Below are positions 8,977 to 18,008 of a stretch of DNA of 64,000 nt, in pieces. The notes beneath the pieces are model-generated. The model ran no database searches, was not told where the DNA came from, and saw nothing but the letters and a program-made list of their open reading frames with translations. Position 1 is the first letter of the stretch. Every line of letters starts with the position of its first letter. The position numbers and the translations under genes were made by a program. This DNA comes from JBFMGS01 sp040752635 (GTDB lineage Bacteria; Bacillota; SHA-98; UBA4971), in NCBI GenBank assembly GCA_040752635.1, contig JBFMGS010000002.1, positions 1-64,000 on the forward strand, read 5' to 3'.

Positions 8977-10422
8977 ATGGAGAAAGGGGTCCCCAGCGCC
9001 CGCATAGGGCTTGTCGCGATTTCCGATGAGAGACCGGCCATCCATAACGAGGACGAAGAACACAACCGCCAATACCTGTACAAGATTAAAGAGACCTTGG
9101 AGGCCAACTCGGACATCGAGTTCGTGGTAGAGGACCGAATCGTGCACACCATGGAGGAAGCCGTTTCCTCCGCCAAAAGGATGCGCGCAGAAGACGTGGC
9201 AGGAGTGGCGATGGTCCACAATATGTGGACGTTTGCCCGCGAGGCTGCCATGTTTGCACGGGTCTACGGAGGCCACGTAGCAGGGTACACCAACAAGGAT
9301 CCGCTTCGCCCGGCCCTCGTCGGACTCCTGTGCAGCGCAGGGACCATTGATAAGATGGGCATTTATCATCCGCGCATCATTGGCGATATATCCGACCGCC
9401 GTGTCCAGGAGGAGTTCCTGGCATGGGCTCGGGCAGCCGGCACGGCAGCCAAACTCATCGGCGAAACCTACTGTAACTTCGGCGGCCGCAGCATGGGCAT
9501 GGGAACGGCCGTCCGGGACCCGAACGACTGGATCAAACGCTATGGCGTGGACGTTGAACAGATAGACCAGGCTGCGCTCCTGGAAAGGGCGAAATCAATA
9601 GATCCTGCAGCCATAGAACGAGCATACGGGTGGCTCGCAAATGAGGTGGGCTACATAGATCCCGCCGTCCCGCCTGAGAAGATAGGGAACCAGATCCGCC
9701 TTTACGAAGCCGCAAAAGAAATCTGCCGCGAGAAAGGAATAGACTTCTACGGCATAAAGTGCCAGCCAGAGCTCAGCGAGGTCACCGACTTCGCGGTACC
9801 CTGCCTGAACCAGGCCTTCTCCAACAACACCTTCGACTGGGACGGTCCTAAGGCACCCATGGTCTGCGCGTGCGAGGCCGATATGGGCGCTGCAATGACC
9901 ATGCGGCTTCTACAGGGCGTGTCCGGCCAACCGGCTCTGTTCATGGATTTCCGCGACTACGATGAAAAGCGCGGGGAATTCATCTTCTGCAACTGCGGCT
10001 CACAGTCGGTCTTCTACGCCAGGGACATGAAAGACGTGTACCTCGTCCGGACGGACAAGTACTACCCTTCAGGGGGGGCCCACGTTCAATACGTCTGTAG
10101 AGACGGGGAGGTTACTGTCGCCCGGCTGTGTGAGGATGCTGACGGCGAGTGGATGGCGATAATCTCCGGGTGGTTCGTCTACTATGACAGGGAAAGGTGC
10201 AAAGAGACAAGTCCGCTCTGGCCGCACGCATACCTGAAGGCTGAGGTCGAGCCCGATGAAATCCTTCGCGTCTACGGTTCGAACCACGGCCATGCCGTCT
10301 ACGGGAACTGGGTGCGAGAACTCTCCCACCTCGGGAACATGCTCGGGTTCAGGACGAGAGTTTTCGGCAAAGAGTATGTCAGGGAGGCGGGATGCACTCA
10401 TGCGCGAGGATTGTCAGATTGA
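8977..10422 (+). CDS. L-fucose/L-arabinose isomerase family protein
   Basis: A 481-residue protein of the aldose-ketose isomerase fold shared by FucI and AraA. Indicative stretches are MGIYHPRIIGDISD, FGGRSMGMGTAVRDPNDW followed by GVDVEQIDQ, and a cysteine-rich core with VCACEADMGAAMTMRLLQ. The ATG at 8977 follows GGAGGAGGA with good spacing; upstream in-frame ATGs lack ribosome sites. It is shorter than classical FucI (about 590 residues), so an arabinose-type or uncharacterised substrate is as likely as fucose. The next gene is a ribulokinase-like kinase, which fits an aldopentose-to-ketopentose-phosphate route. Confidence 0.82.
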   Translation: MEKGVPSARIGLVAISDERPAIHNEDEEHNRQYLYKIKETLEANSDIEFVVEDRIVHTMEEAVSSAKRMRAEDVAGVAMVHNMWTFAREAAMFARVYGGHVAGYTNKDPLRPALVGLLCSAGTIDKMGIYHPRIIGDISDRRVQEEFLAWARAAGTAAKLIGETYCNFGGRSMGMGTAVRDPNDWIKRYGVDVEQIDQAALLERAKSIDPAAIERAYGWLANEVGYIDPAVPPEKIGNQIRLYEAAKEICREKGIDFYGIKCQPELSEVTDFAVPCLNQAFSNNTFDWDGPKAPMVCACEADMGAAMTMRLLQGVSGQPALFMDFRDYDEKRGEFIFCNCGSQSVFYARDMKDVYLVRTDKYYPSGGAHVQYVCRDGEVTVARLCEDADGEWMAIISGWFVYYDRERCKETSPLWPHAYLKAEVEPDEILRVYGSNHGHAVYGNWVRELSHLGNMLGFRTRVFGKEYVREAGCTHARGLSD

Positions 10423-12064
10423 AAGGCACGACGACAGGTATGTGATCGGCCTCGATTTCGGCACTGAGTCGTGCAGGGCTCTCCTGGTGGACATGAACAC
10501 CGGTGACGAGGTAGCTCAGGCTGTGGCTCAGTACGATCATGGGGTCATTGATGAAACCTTGCCCGGGACGGATGTTCGGCTGGAGAGAGACTGGGCTCTC
10601 CAGGACCCCGGGGATTATCTCAACGCGCTCAAGAGAGTCATATCGGCGGTTCTGCATGAGGGCCGGGTAGAAGGACGACTGGTCGCAGGAATAGGCGTAG
10701 ATTTCACTTCTTGCACCCTCATCCCCACAAGGCGCGATGGCACGCCCCTTTGCTTCATAGAGGAGTTCAGGGGGAACCCCCACGCCTGGGTAAAGCTCTG
10801 GAAGCATCACGCAGCCCAGCCCGAGGCAGACCTCATGAATCAAGTCGCCTCGGAAAGAGACGAGGATTTCCTCAAGTACTACGGAGGAAAGGTCTCGTCT
10901 GAATGGGCGCTTCCGAAGATGCTTCAAGTATTGAGGGAAGCCCCTGAAGTCTACAGAGCGTCAGACAGGTTCATCGAAGCAGGAGACTGGATAGTGTGGC
11001 AGCTCACGGGTAACGAGTGGAGAAACGCGTGCGCTGCGGGATATAAGGCCTTATGGAATCACGAGAATGGCTATCCGGGTCGCAATTTCCTGAAGGCGCT
11101 GGACCCTGCCTTTGAGGGGGCCGTGGACGAGAAGCTCAGCGGGGCTGTCATCGCTCCGGGACGGCGGGCCGGCACCTTGAGGCCCGAGATTGCGAAGGAT
11201 CTGGGCCTTTCTGAAGGGGCGGCTGTCTCGGCCGCTACAATAGACGCTCATGCCGGGGTGCCGGGCTGCGGGGTAGCTCGGCCCGGCAAGATGGTCATGA
11301 TAATGGGCACATCCACCTGCCACATGGTGATGACGGAGGCGCCCAGGTTCTTCAAGGGACTCGCCGGGCTGGTCAAGGACGGGATACTTCCCGGGTACTA
11401 CGGTTACGAATACGGGCAATCAGCGGTGGGGGACATCTTCGCGTGGTTCGTGGAAAACTGCGTCCCCCATTCCTACTTTGAAGAGGCGCAGTCGAGAGGG
11501 ATCAGCCTTCATGCGCTCCTCGGGGAAAAGGCCTCCCGACTTACGCCGGGCGAGAGCGGCCTCGTCGCCCTGGACTGGCACAACGGAAACCGGAGTGTGC
11601 TCATGGACGCAAACCTGAGGGGGGTGGTCGCAGGTTACAGCCTGAAGACCAGGCCCGAGGAAGTGTACCGCGCGCTCATAGAAGCGACGGCGTTCGGAAC
11701 TAAGAAGATAATCGAGACCCACGAGGCCGGGGCGGGACCGGTTGAGGAGATCTACGCATGCGGGGGCTTAACGAATAACTCAATGCTTATGCAGATATAC
11801 GCGGATGTCCTAGGAAAGCCCATAAGGGTGGCTGCGTCTTCACAACCTGTGGCGCTAGGCGCAGCCATTTTCGGAGCTTCGGCGGCCGAGACGGCCGGGA
11901 ACGGACATGAGAACCTTGCTGAGATAGTAGGTCGCATGGTGGGAGACCCTTGTGCAATCTACACACCCGACAACAGGAATCATGACAGCTACGAGAGACT
12001 GTATCGGGTCTATATGAAGCTACATGACTACTTCGGTGTGCGCGACAGGTTGACTACGGGCTGA
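10400..12064 (+). CDS. araB: ribulokinase-like FGGY carbohydrate kinase
   Basis: A 554-residue FGGY kinase, the size expected for ribulokinase (L-ribulose to L-ribulose 5-phosphate). The N-terminal phosphate-binding motif YVIGLDFGTESCRALLVD is present. The C-terminal half has the AraB-like series DWHNGNRSVLMDANLRGVV, ATAFGTKKIIE and YACGGLTNNSMLMQIYADVL. The ATG at 10400 overlaps the isomerase gene by 23 bases and lies downstream of GGGAGGCGGG. The symbol is assigned by resemblance; substrate specificity cannot be read from sequence. Confidence 0.82.
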   Translation: MREDCQIERHDDRYVIGLDFGTESCRALLVDMNTGDEVAQAVAQYDHGVIDETLPGTDVRLERDWALQDPGDYLNALKRVISAVLHEGRVEGRLVAGIGVDFTSCTLIPTRRDGTPLCFIEEFRGNPHAWVKLWKHHAAQPEADLMNQVASERDEDFLKYYGGKVSSEWALPKMLQVLREAPEVYRASDRFIEAGDWIVWQLTGNEWRNACAAGYKALWNHENGYPGRNFLKALDPAFEGAVDEKLSGAVIAPGRRAGTLRPEIAKDLGLSEGAAVSAATIDAHAGVPGCGVARPGKMVMIMGTSTCHMVMTEAPRFFKGLAGLVKDGILPGYYGYEYGQSAVGDIFAWFVENCVPHSYFEEAQSRGISLHALLGEKASRLTPGESGLVALDWHNGNRSVLMDANLRGVVAGYSLKTRPEEVYRALIEATAFGTKKIIETHEAGAGPVEEIYACGGLTNNSMLMQIYADVLGKPIRVAASSQPVALGAAIFGASAAETAGNGHENLAEIVGRMVGDPCAIYTPDNRNHDSYERLYRVYMKLHDYFGVRDRLTTG

Positions 12065-12130
12065 TTGCACATAGCACCCGAGTTTCAACGGCACCCGGCG
12101 CGGGTTTGAGCGGCGGAATATGTTTCCGAA

Positions 12131-12883
12131 CTACCTGCGTCCGATGTCTCGGCGGTACCACATACCCCGGAACCGGACGTGTTCAAGGCCCCGGTAGGCA
12201 CGGTCCACGGCGTCTTCTGTTGAAGCACCGATGCCCACGAGACCGAGAACCCTCCCGCCGGAAGTTACGAGCCTGCTACCATCGAGGCGGGTTCCAGCAT
12301 GGAATACGATGACGCCGTCGGCCGCAGCCCCCGCCTCATCTATGTGGACCTCCTCGCCGGTCCGGTAGCTCCCTGGATAACCTTCGGACGCAACTACCAC
12401 GCACGCGCATGCCCCGTCACGCCACTTCAGCATCGTGGGGTTGAGACCATGTCCCTCAACGGCGGCTTCGAGAACATCCATGATGTCTGACTCCATCATG
12501 GGGAAAAGCACCTGAGCNNNNNNNNNNNNNNNNNNNNNNNNNNNNNNNNNNNNNNNNNNNNNNNNNNNNNNNNNNNNNNNNNNNNNNNNNNNNNNNNNNN
12601 NNNNNNNNNNNNNNNNNCGCTTGAATTCGTCAGCTATGCCAAGGGCTAGCGGCGTCTCGGGTCCGACGATCGTGAGGTCCACGTGGTGCTCCAGCGCAAA
12701 TTGCCCGAGTGCAGGTATATCGTGGGTAGGAATGGGCACACAGGTGGCGAGCTTGGCGATGCCCGGGTTGCCGGGCGCAGCATACGTCTGCGAGACCCGC
12801 GGGCTCGCCGCAACCTTCCAGGTGAGCGCATGCTCACGTCCCCCTTGCCCTACCACGAGCACACGAAGATCGTCTCGTTTCAC
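12131..12883 (-). CDS. purD: phosphoribosylamine-glycine ligase, interrupted by an assembly gap
   Basis: PurD makes GAR in purine synthesis. The N-terminus (LRVLVVGQGGREHALTWK through DLTIVGPETPLALGIADEF) and the C-terminal domain (ASEGYPGSYRTGEEV through the final YRRDIGRR) are both clear. The frame appears to continue through the 100-N gap, but only about 250 residues are represented against about 425 in the family. The central ATP-grasp domain is therefore missing sequence rather than a real deletion. The GTG start at 12883 follows GGGAGGG at six bases. It is the last gene of the pur operon. Confidence 0.93.
   Translation of the reverse strand: MKRDDLRVLVVGQGGREHALTWKVAASPRVSQTYAAPGNPGIAKLATCVPIPTHDIPALGQFALEHHVDLTIVGPETPLALGIADEFKXXXXXXXXXXXXXXXXXXXXXXXXXXXXXXXXXXAQVLFPMMESDIMDVLEAAVEGHGLNPTMLKWRDGACACVVVASEGYPGSYRTGEEVHIDEAGAAADGVIVFHAGTRLDGSRLVTSGGRVLGLVGIGASTEDAVDRAYRGLEHVRFRGMWYRRDIGRR
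12518..12617. other. assembly gap (100 N) inside purD
   Basis: A run of exactly 100 N, the usual placeholder for a scaffold gap of unknown length. Comparison with the expected PurD domain order suggests roughly 200 residues, about 600 bases, are absent here, so downstream distances in this scaffold are underestimated. Confidence 0.95.
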
Positions 12884-13085
12884 TGGCTTCCCTCCCGCAA
12901 CGAATGGTTCCATGTCAAGCATCCGACGAGAGGCACAAAGGAGCCCCTCAATCTTGCAACGATTGCCGTGTTTGCGTGAGAACGTCCGAAGTCCCCGTCG
13001 GCTGCCCGCTGCCCGTAACGCAGATTTGACCGGGGGTGCGAAGGGTGCACACCCCAGAAAGCCAGGCGGGTCTCCGGCAACCGAC

Positions 13086-14690
13086 CTAGTGCCTAAAGTG
13101 GCGCACACCGGTAAACACCATCGCTATGCCGTGCTCGTTTGCGGCCTCGATGCATTCCTTGTCGCGAATCGAGCCCCCGGGTTGGATGATCGCGGTTACG
13201 CCCATCTTCGCAGCTTCGTCTATGCCATCCCTGAATGGGAAGAACGCGTCGGACGCCATAACCGACCCCCGGGCGTTCTGACCGGCCTGGGCAGCCGCTA
13301 TCCTGACAGACCCTACGCGGTTCATCTGGCCCGCTCCAACACCAATAGTGGCGTCATCCTTCCAGAGCACGATGGCATTGGATTTCACGTGCTTAACCAC
13401 ACGCATCGCGGACAGGAGCCACTTGCTCTCCTGAGGGCTCGGACGCCTGATGGTAACCACCTGCGCCTTCTCTATAGAGAGGTCCCCTGACTCATCCGCC
13501 TGTTGCACCAGGAACCCGCCCTCGACCCAGCGGACATCGATCCTGGGACCTGTCCTGGGCGCATCTCGAGGCACGATCAACACGCGAAGGTTGGGCTTTT
13601 CCGCAAGCACACGAAGGGCCTCGTCGGTGACGTCTTTCGCAAGAACCACCTCCACGAAGGTCTCCGCAATCCTCGCCGCAACTCCTTCAGTAATGACGCC
13701 GCCAAGGCCGACCACGCTCCCGAAAGCAGATACCGGGTCTGCTTCCCGAGCTTTCACATATGCGCGGGCGAGGTCGTCTCCTACTGCGACACCGCACGGG
13801 TTCGTATGCTTTATCACCACCGCAGCGGGTTCAGTGAACTCGCGCATAATACGTAGCGCCGCGTCCGCGTCAAGTATGTTATTGAAAGACAGCGGTTTCC
13901 CCTGAAGCTGGCAAGCACCGGCCAGCCCCAGGAACGGCGAATCCTCGAACGCATAAAACGCCGCCCGCTGGTGCGGGTTTTCCCCGTAACGGAGGTCGTG
14001 CACTTTCCTGCCCCGAACGTAGAAGACCTCTCCGAAGGGGTTACCATCCTTGAGGCCCAAATCATGTGAACCGCCCCGCCCGGTCCCTGTCTCGCAAGCG
14101 CACGCCTCCACTTTAGAGCCAAGAAACTCGGCTATCGCACGGTCATATTCGGCGGTGTGACGGAAAGCCTCGAGAGCAAGCTGCATGCGAGTCTGGGCAG
14201 ATACTTCACCGCTCGACTCGAGCTCGGAGATTACGTCGGGATACCTGCGAGGATCCGTCACAATGGCCACGCGTTCAAAATTCTTGGCAGCCGCGCGCAC
14301 CATGGTGGGGCCACCTATGTCGATGTTCTCGATAGCAACCTCGAGCATGACGTCAGGGTTCGCTACGGTTTCCACGAACGGATAGAGGTTTACCGCCACG
14401 ATGTCGATTGGCATTATGCCGAGCCGTTCGAGATCGCATTCATGCTCGCGGGTGCCGCGCGCAAGTATACCGGCATGTATGGCCGGGTGCAGCGTTTTCA
14501 CTCTGCCTCCAAGGATCTCAGGAAACCCGGTCACATCCGATATCCTCGTGACGGGCACGCCTGCCCGCTCCAAGACAGCGGCGGTGCCCCCGGTAGATAC
14601 AATCTCGTATCCCAGCCGAGCGAGAGCCTGCGCGAAATCCACTACGCCGCTCTTGTCATAGACGCTGATTATTGCCCTCCGTGTTTTCAT
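13086..14690 (-). CDS. purH: bifunctional AICAR transformylase/IMP cyclohydrolase
   Basis: PurH performs the last two steps to IMP. Residues 1 to about 200 form the IMP cyclohydrolase (MGS-like) domain, beginning KTRRAIISVYDKSGVVDFA with STGGTAAVLE and the conserved KTLHPAIHAGIL. The rest is the transformylase domain, with VKHTNPCGVA-type (here VIKHTNPCGVAVGD) and VGAGQMNRVGSVRIA motifs. The 534-residue length is normal. The ATG at 14690 follows GGAGGT at seven bases; upstream in-frame ATGs would add up to 49 non-family residues. About 180 bases without a gene separate it from purN. Confidence 0.96.
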   Translation of the reverse strand: MKTRRAIISVYDKSGVVDFAQALARLGYEIVSTGGTAAVLERAGVPVTRISDVTGFPEILGGRVKTLHPAIHAGILARGTREHECDLERLGIMPIDIVAVNLYPFVETVANPDVMLEVAIENIDIGGPTMVRAAAKNFERVAIVTDPRRYPDVISELESSGEVSAQTRMQLALEAFRHTAEYDRAIAEFLGSKVEACACETGTGRGGSHDLGLKDGNPFGEVFYVRGRKVHDLRYGENPHQRAAFYAFEDSPFLGLAGACQLQGKPLSFNNILDADAALRIMREFTEPAAVVIKHTNPCGVAVGDDLARAYVKAREADPVSAFGSVVGLGGVITEGVAARIAETFVEVVLAKDVTDEALRVLAEKPNLRVLIVPRDAPRTGPRIDVRWVEGGFLVQQADESGDLSIEKAQVVTIRRPSPQESKWLLSAMRVVKHVKSNAIVLWKDDATIGVGAGQMNRVGSVRIAAAQAGQNARGSVMASDAFFPFRDGIDEAAKMGVTAIIQPGGSIRDKECIEAANEHGIAMVFTGVRHFRH

Positions 14691-14869
14691 CCAGTGCACC
14701 TCCATATGCAAAGTGGACGCGCAAAAGCATTCACTGCCTTGCGAAGGGTTACGAACACTCATGTGAGGTAGGAATGGAGATCTGGTGCTTTCACGCCAGC
14801 CGGATCTCTCCAGGGCATCAGATGGGAGCGCAAACATTGTATCCGACCGCCGGTGCCGTCAGACAAGGC

Positions 14870-15565
14870 TTACGTTTCAATTGTAACCCGCCTGCCATCG
14901 CGGTGGACCTTGCCCTCTGCGATAGCTTTGATGCATTCCACGAGGAGTTCGTGCTCCTGCGTGAGGATCCGAGCCGAGAGGGCATCCACGGTATCATCGG
15001 GCAACACAGGCACAACGCGCTGGCCGATTATGGGGCCTGTGTCCACTCCACCGTCCACGAAGTGCACTGTGCAGCCGCTGTACCTAACTCCGTACTCAAG
15101 GGCCTGCCTTTGTGCATCAAGACCCCGGAAAGCCGGAAGAAGCGACGGATGTATGTTAATAATCCGATCCCGAAACGCGCTCAGGAAGGTATCGCCCAGG
15201 ACCCTCATAAACCCCGCAAGCACCACGAGATCCGGCGCGAACCTGCGAACCGCATCGACCAGGTCTCGCTCGAACTCTGACCGCGAGGCGTAACTATCGC
15301 GGGTGACCACCAGGCGGGGTATGCGGTGACGTGCGGCTCTTTCCAGAGCGGGTGCATCCGGGTTGTCGCACACAAGCCCCGCCACCTTCGCAAGCAGCCT
15401 CCCCGTTTCCGCTGCGTCGATTATGGCCTGGAAGTTCGTCCCCCGACCTGAGGCCAGCACCACGATACTGAACGGGGCGCCATTGGACCGGCCGCGGCCG
15501 AATCCGTCACGCGGGCTTCTACCCGACTCGCCGCGCGGCAAACTACCCGTTAACCTGCCCGCCAA
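14870..15565 (-). CDS. purN: phosphoribosylglycinamide formyltransferase
   Basis: PurN transfers a formyl group from 10-formyl-THF to GAR. The family core is clear: [34 protein letters not shown], the catalytic [16 protein letters not shown] and the [16 protein letters not shown] loop. The TTG at 15565 lies six bases behind GGGGAGGTGA and overlaps the end of purFM by 23 bases. This gives an unusually long, Arg/Gly-rich N-terminal extension of about 31 residues before the canonical start of the fold. A second in-frame TTG at 15541 would shorten it. Confidence 0.94.
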   Translation of the reverse strand: MAGRLTGSLPRGESGRSPRDGFGRGRSNGAPFSIVVLASGRGTNFQAIIDAAETGRLLAKVAGLVCDNPDAPALERAARHRIPRLVVTRDSYASRSEFERDLVDAVRRFAPDLVVLAGFMRVLGDTFLSAFRDRIINIHPSLLPAFRGLDAQRQALEYGVRYSGCTVHFVDGGVDTGPIIGQRVVPVLPDDTVDALSARILTQEHELLVECIKAIAEGKVHRDGRRVTIET

Positions 15566-18008
15566 CGAAGCTCACCTCCCCATCGCCAGGGATCACTTCG
15601 CCCACGACATAACAACGCTCGCCCGCCGCCCTGAGGAGTGCCAGGGAGGCATCGATGTCCTCGGGTCTGAGCGCCACGAGGAACCCGATCCCCATATTAA
15701 AGGTCCGGCGCATCTCATGGTCCTCCACGTTCCCCAGCCTCTGGATGAGGCCGAAGATCGGGGGGACGGGCCAGGATCCAGGGTGGAGCCTGATAGCAAG
15801 GCCGGGCGGCAGCATCCTCGGCGGGTTGTCGATGAGACCTCCCCCCGTGATATGCGCCATGCCCCGAATCCTGACCGCAGCCGCAAGGTCCAGGATGGCC
15901 CGCACATAGATCCGCGTAGGCTCAAGGAGTTCAGTCACCAGGGGGCGACCGAGGCCGTCCGGCTCGTCGTGAAGACCCAGGCCCGCAAGGTCAAACAGGA
16001 CGTGCCTTGCGAGCGAGAATCCGTTGCTATGGAGCCCGGAAGACGCAAGCCCCACCAGGACGTCCCCTGGCTGTATCGAGCTTCCGTCTACCAGGCTGCG
16101 TCGCTCCACAACCCCTACCGCGAACCCTGCCACGTCGTAGTCGCCGACCTGGTAGAACCCGGGCATCTCCGCGGTCTCGCCCCCGAGCAGGACGCACCCT
16201 GCTTGCCTGCAGCCTTCTGCCATCCCCGACACCACGCGCGCCACCTTATCCGGGTCGATCTTTCCTTGGGAGAGGTAGTCCAGAAAAAACACCGGTCTGG
16301 CGCCGCATGTAAGTATGTCGTTCACGCACATGGCTACAGCGTCTATGCCGATGGTGTCGTGTCTATCCGCTTCTATTGCCACGCGGAGCTTGGTCCCAAC
16401 CCCGTCCGCCCCTGCTACAAGAAGCGTTTCGCCACTGCCCGCGGCATCTAGACGGTAAACTCCCCCGAATCCGCCAAGCCCCCCGATGACATGGTGGTTC
16501 ATCGTAGATTCCACGGCCTCGCGGATGAGATCAACAGCCTTCATCCCGCGGCCGATGTCCACCCCGGCATCGGCATACGTTGCACTCGACCCAGTCCACC
16601 CGGGCTCCGCCTTGAGTTCGACCGGGACAGGGTAGTCCCCATCGAAGCACGCTAGACAAAACCGCCTGCCCTGTCCCCCGGCACGGTTCATGGCCTCGAG
16701 CAAACCTTCCCTGCTGAGGTAGTGAAGGCTATCGGCCCCGGTCATGGCGAGGACATAATCCTTACCGTCGGACGCAGCCAACCTGTCCCCACGGCGCGAA
16801 GTGTCGATCCCGTAGAAGCACGGATAAGCTATCGGAGGTGATGCCACCATAAAGCCGATTGTTCTCGCCCCGGCCTCGCGCAGCAACCTCACCAATCTTG
16901 CGCTGGTGGTACCCCTGACGATGGAATCGTCCACAAGCAGCACGCGCTTTCCTTCCACCACTCGCCTTACAGCGTTCAGCTTCAGTCTCACGCCCCGGCT
17001 GCGAAGGTCCTGACTGGGCTGGATGAACGTCCGGCCGAGGTAGCGGTTCTTGACGAGCCCGTATTCGAACGGGATCCCGCTCTCCCTCGAAAAGCCAAGA
17101 CCCGCGGCAACGCCGGATTCCGGAACGGGGACCACAACGTCTGCCTCCACTTTGTGTTCTCTTGCCAGCATACGGCCCATTTCGTACCTGGCCTCGTTTA
17201 CGTTGATACCCTCAATGACACTATCAGGCCGGGCAAAGTAGATGTATTCAAACACGCAGGTCGAGCGTCTCACCGCAACCGGACCTCGAACGGACCGAAC
17301 TCCACCCTTGTCGATCACAACGATCTCGCCCGGGTCGATCTCCCGTAATAGTTCCGCGCCAATAAGATCGAGCGCGCAGGACTCCGACGCAATGGCGTAG
17401 CCCCCGGGCAAAGCGCCGAGGCACAGCGGCCGGAACCCGTAGGGGTCGCGCATTCCGATTAGTCTCGCTTCGGTCATCATTACAACCGAGTACGCACCCT
17501 CAAGGTCGATCATACACTTGAGGAGCGCATCTTCCAGGTCGTTTTGGGCATACCTTCCGAGAAGACAGCCCAGGATCTCCGTGTCCACGGTAGTCTGAAA
17601 TACCGAACCTGACACGCCCAGGGACTTGCGCAGTTCGCCGGCGTTCACCAGGTTTCCGTTGTGAGCAAGGGCGAGATCGCCCCACGGGTAATGGAAAAGA
17701 AGAGGTTGAGCATCTGTGATCCCGGGCGATCCTGCTGTTGAGTAACGTACATGGCCGATGGCTGTGTTCCCCTGAAGCCTGCGGATGACATCAGGGTTGA
17801 ACACCTCGGACACCAGGCCCATCGCCTTGTGGAGGCGGATCCCTGCGCCCTCGGACGAGGCGAGCCCCGCGCTTTCCTGGCCCCGGTGCTGAAGCGCATG
17901 CAGCCCATAGCAGGCAAGCTCTGCCGCGTCGTGGTTGCTCGTGCTCACTCCGATGACTCCGCAGTGCTCACGGATTCCAAAAGGTTCTGCTATGATTCCA
18001 GGGCCCAT
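15543..18008 (-). CDS. purF-purM: PurF-PurM fusion: amidophosphoribosyltransferase + AIR synthetase
   Basis: One uninterrupted frame of 821 residues encodes two normally separate purine enzymes. Residues 1 to about 460 are PurF: a 15-residue propeptide before the nucleophile Cys16 (CGVIGV), the Ntn glutaminase domain, the PRPP loop [14 protein letters not shown] (356-369), and Cys251, 397, 451 and 454, which match the [4Fe-4S] ligands of the Bacillus enzyme. After a linker of about 17 residues, PurM starts at YADAGVDI (about 479) and is complete, with GADGVGTK (533-540), [13 protein letters not shown] and [13 protein letters not shown]. The sequence shows no stop, ATG or ribosome site at the junction. 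It overlaps purL (19 bases) and purN (23 bases). Confidence 0.9.
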   Translation of the reverse strand: MGPGIIAEPFGIREHCGVIGVSTSNHDAAELACYGLHALQHRGQESAGLASSEGAGIRLHKAMGLVSEVFNPDVIRRLQGNTAIGHVRYSTAGSPGITDAQPLLFHYPWGDLALAHNGNLVNAGELRKSLGVSGSVFQTTVDTEILGCLLGRYAQNDLEDALLKCMIDLEGAYSVVMMTEARLIGMRDPYGFRPLCLGALPGGYAIASESCALDLIGAELLREIDPGEIVVIDKGGVRSVRGPVAVRRSTCVFEYIYFARPDSVIEGINVNEARYEMGRMLAREHKVEADVVVPVPESGVAAGLGFSRESGIPFEYGLVKNRYLGRTFIQPSQDLRSRGVRLKLNAVRRVVEGKRVLLVDDSIVRGTTSARLVRLLREAGARTIGFMVASPPIAYPCFYGIDTSRRGDRLAASDGKDYVLAMTGADSLHYLSREGLLEAMNRAGGQGRRFCLACFDGDYPVPVELKAEPGWTGSSATYADAGVDIGRGMKAVDLIREAVESTMNHHVIGGLGGFGGVYRLDAAGSGETLLVAGADGVGTKLRVAIEADRHDTIGIDAVAMCVNDILTCGARPVFFLDYLSQGKIDPDKVARVVSGMAEGCRQAGCVLLGGETAEMPGFYQVGDYDVAGFAVGVVERRSLVDGSSIQPGDVLVGLASSGLHSNGFSLARHVLFDLAGLGLHDEPDGLGRPLVTELLEPTRIYVRAILDLAAAVRIRGMAHITGGGLIDNPPRMLPPGLAIRLHPGSWPVPPIFGLIQRLGNVEDHEMRRTFNMGIGFLVALRPEDIDASLALLRAAGERCYVVGEVIPGDGEVSFVGGQVNG

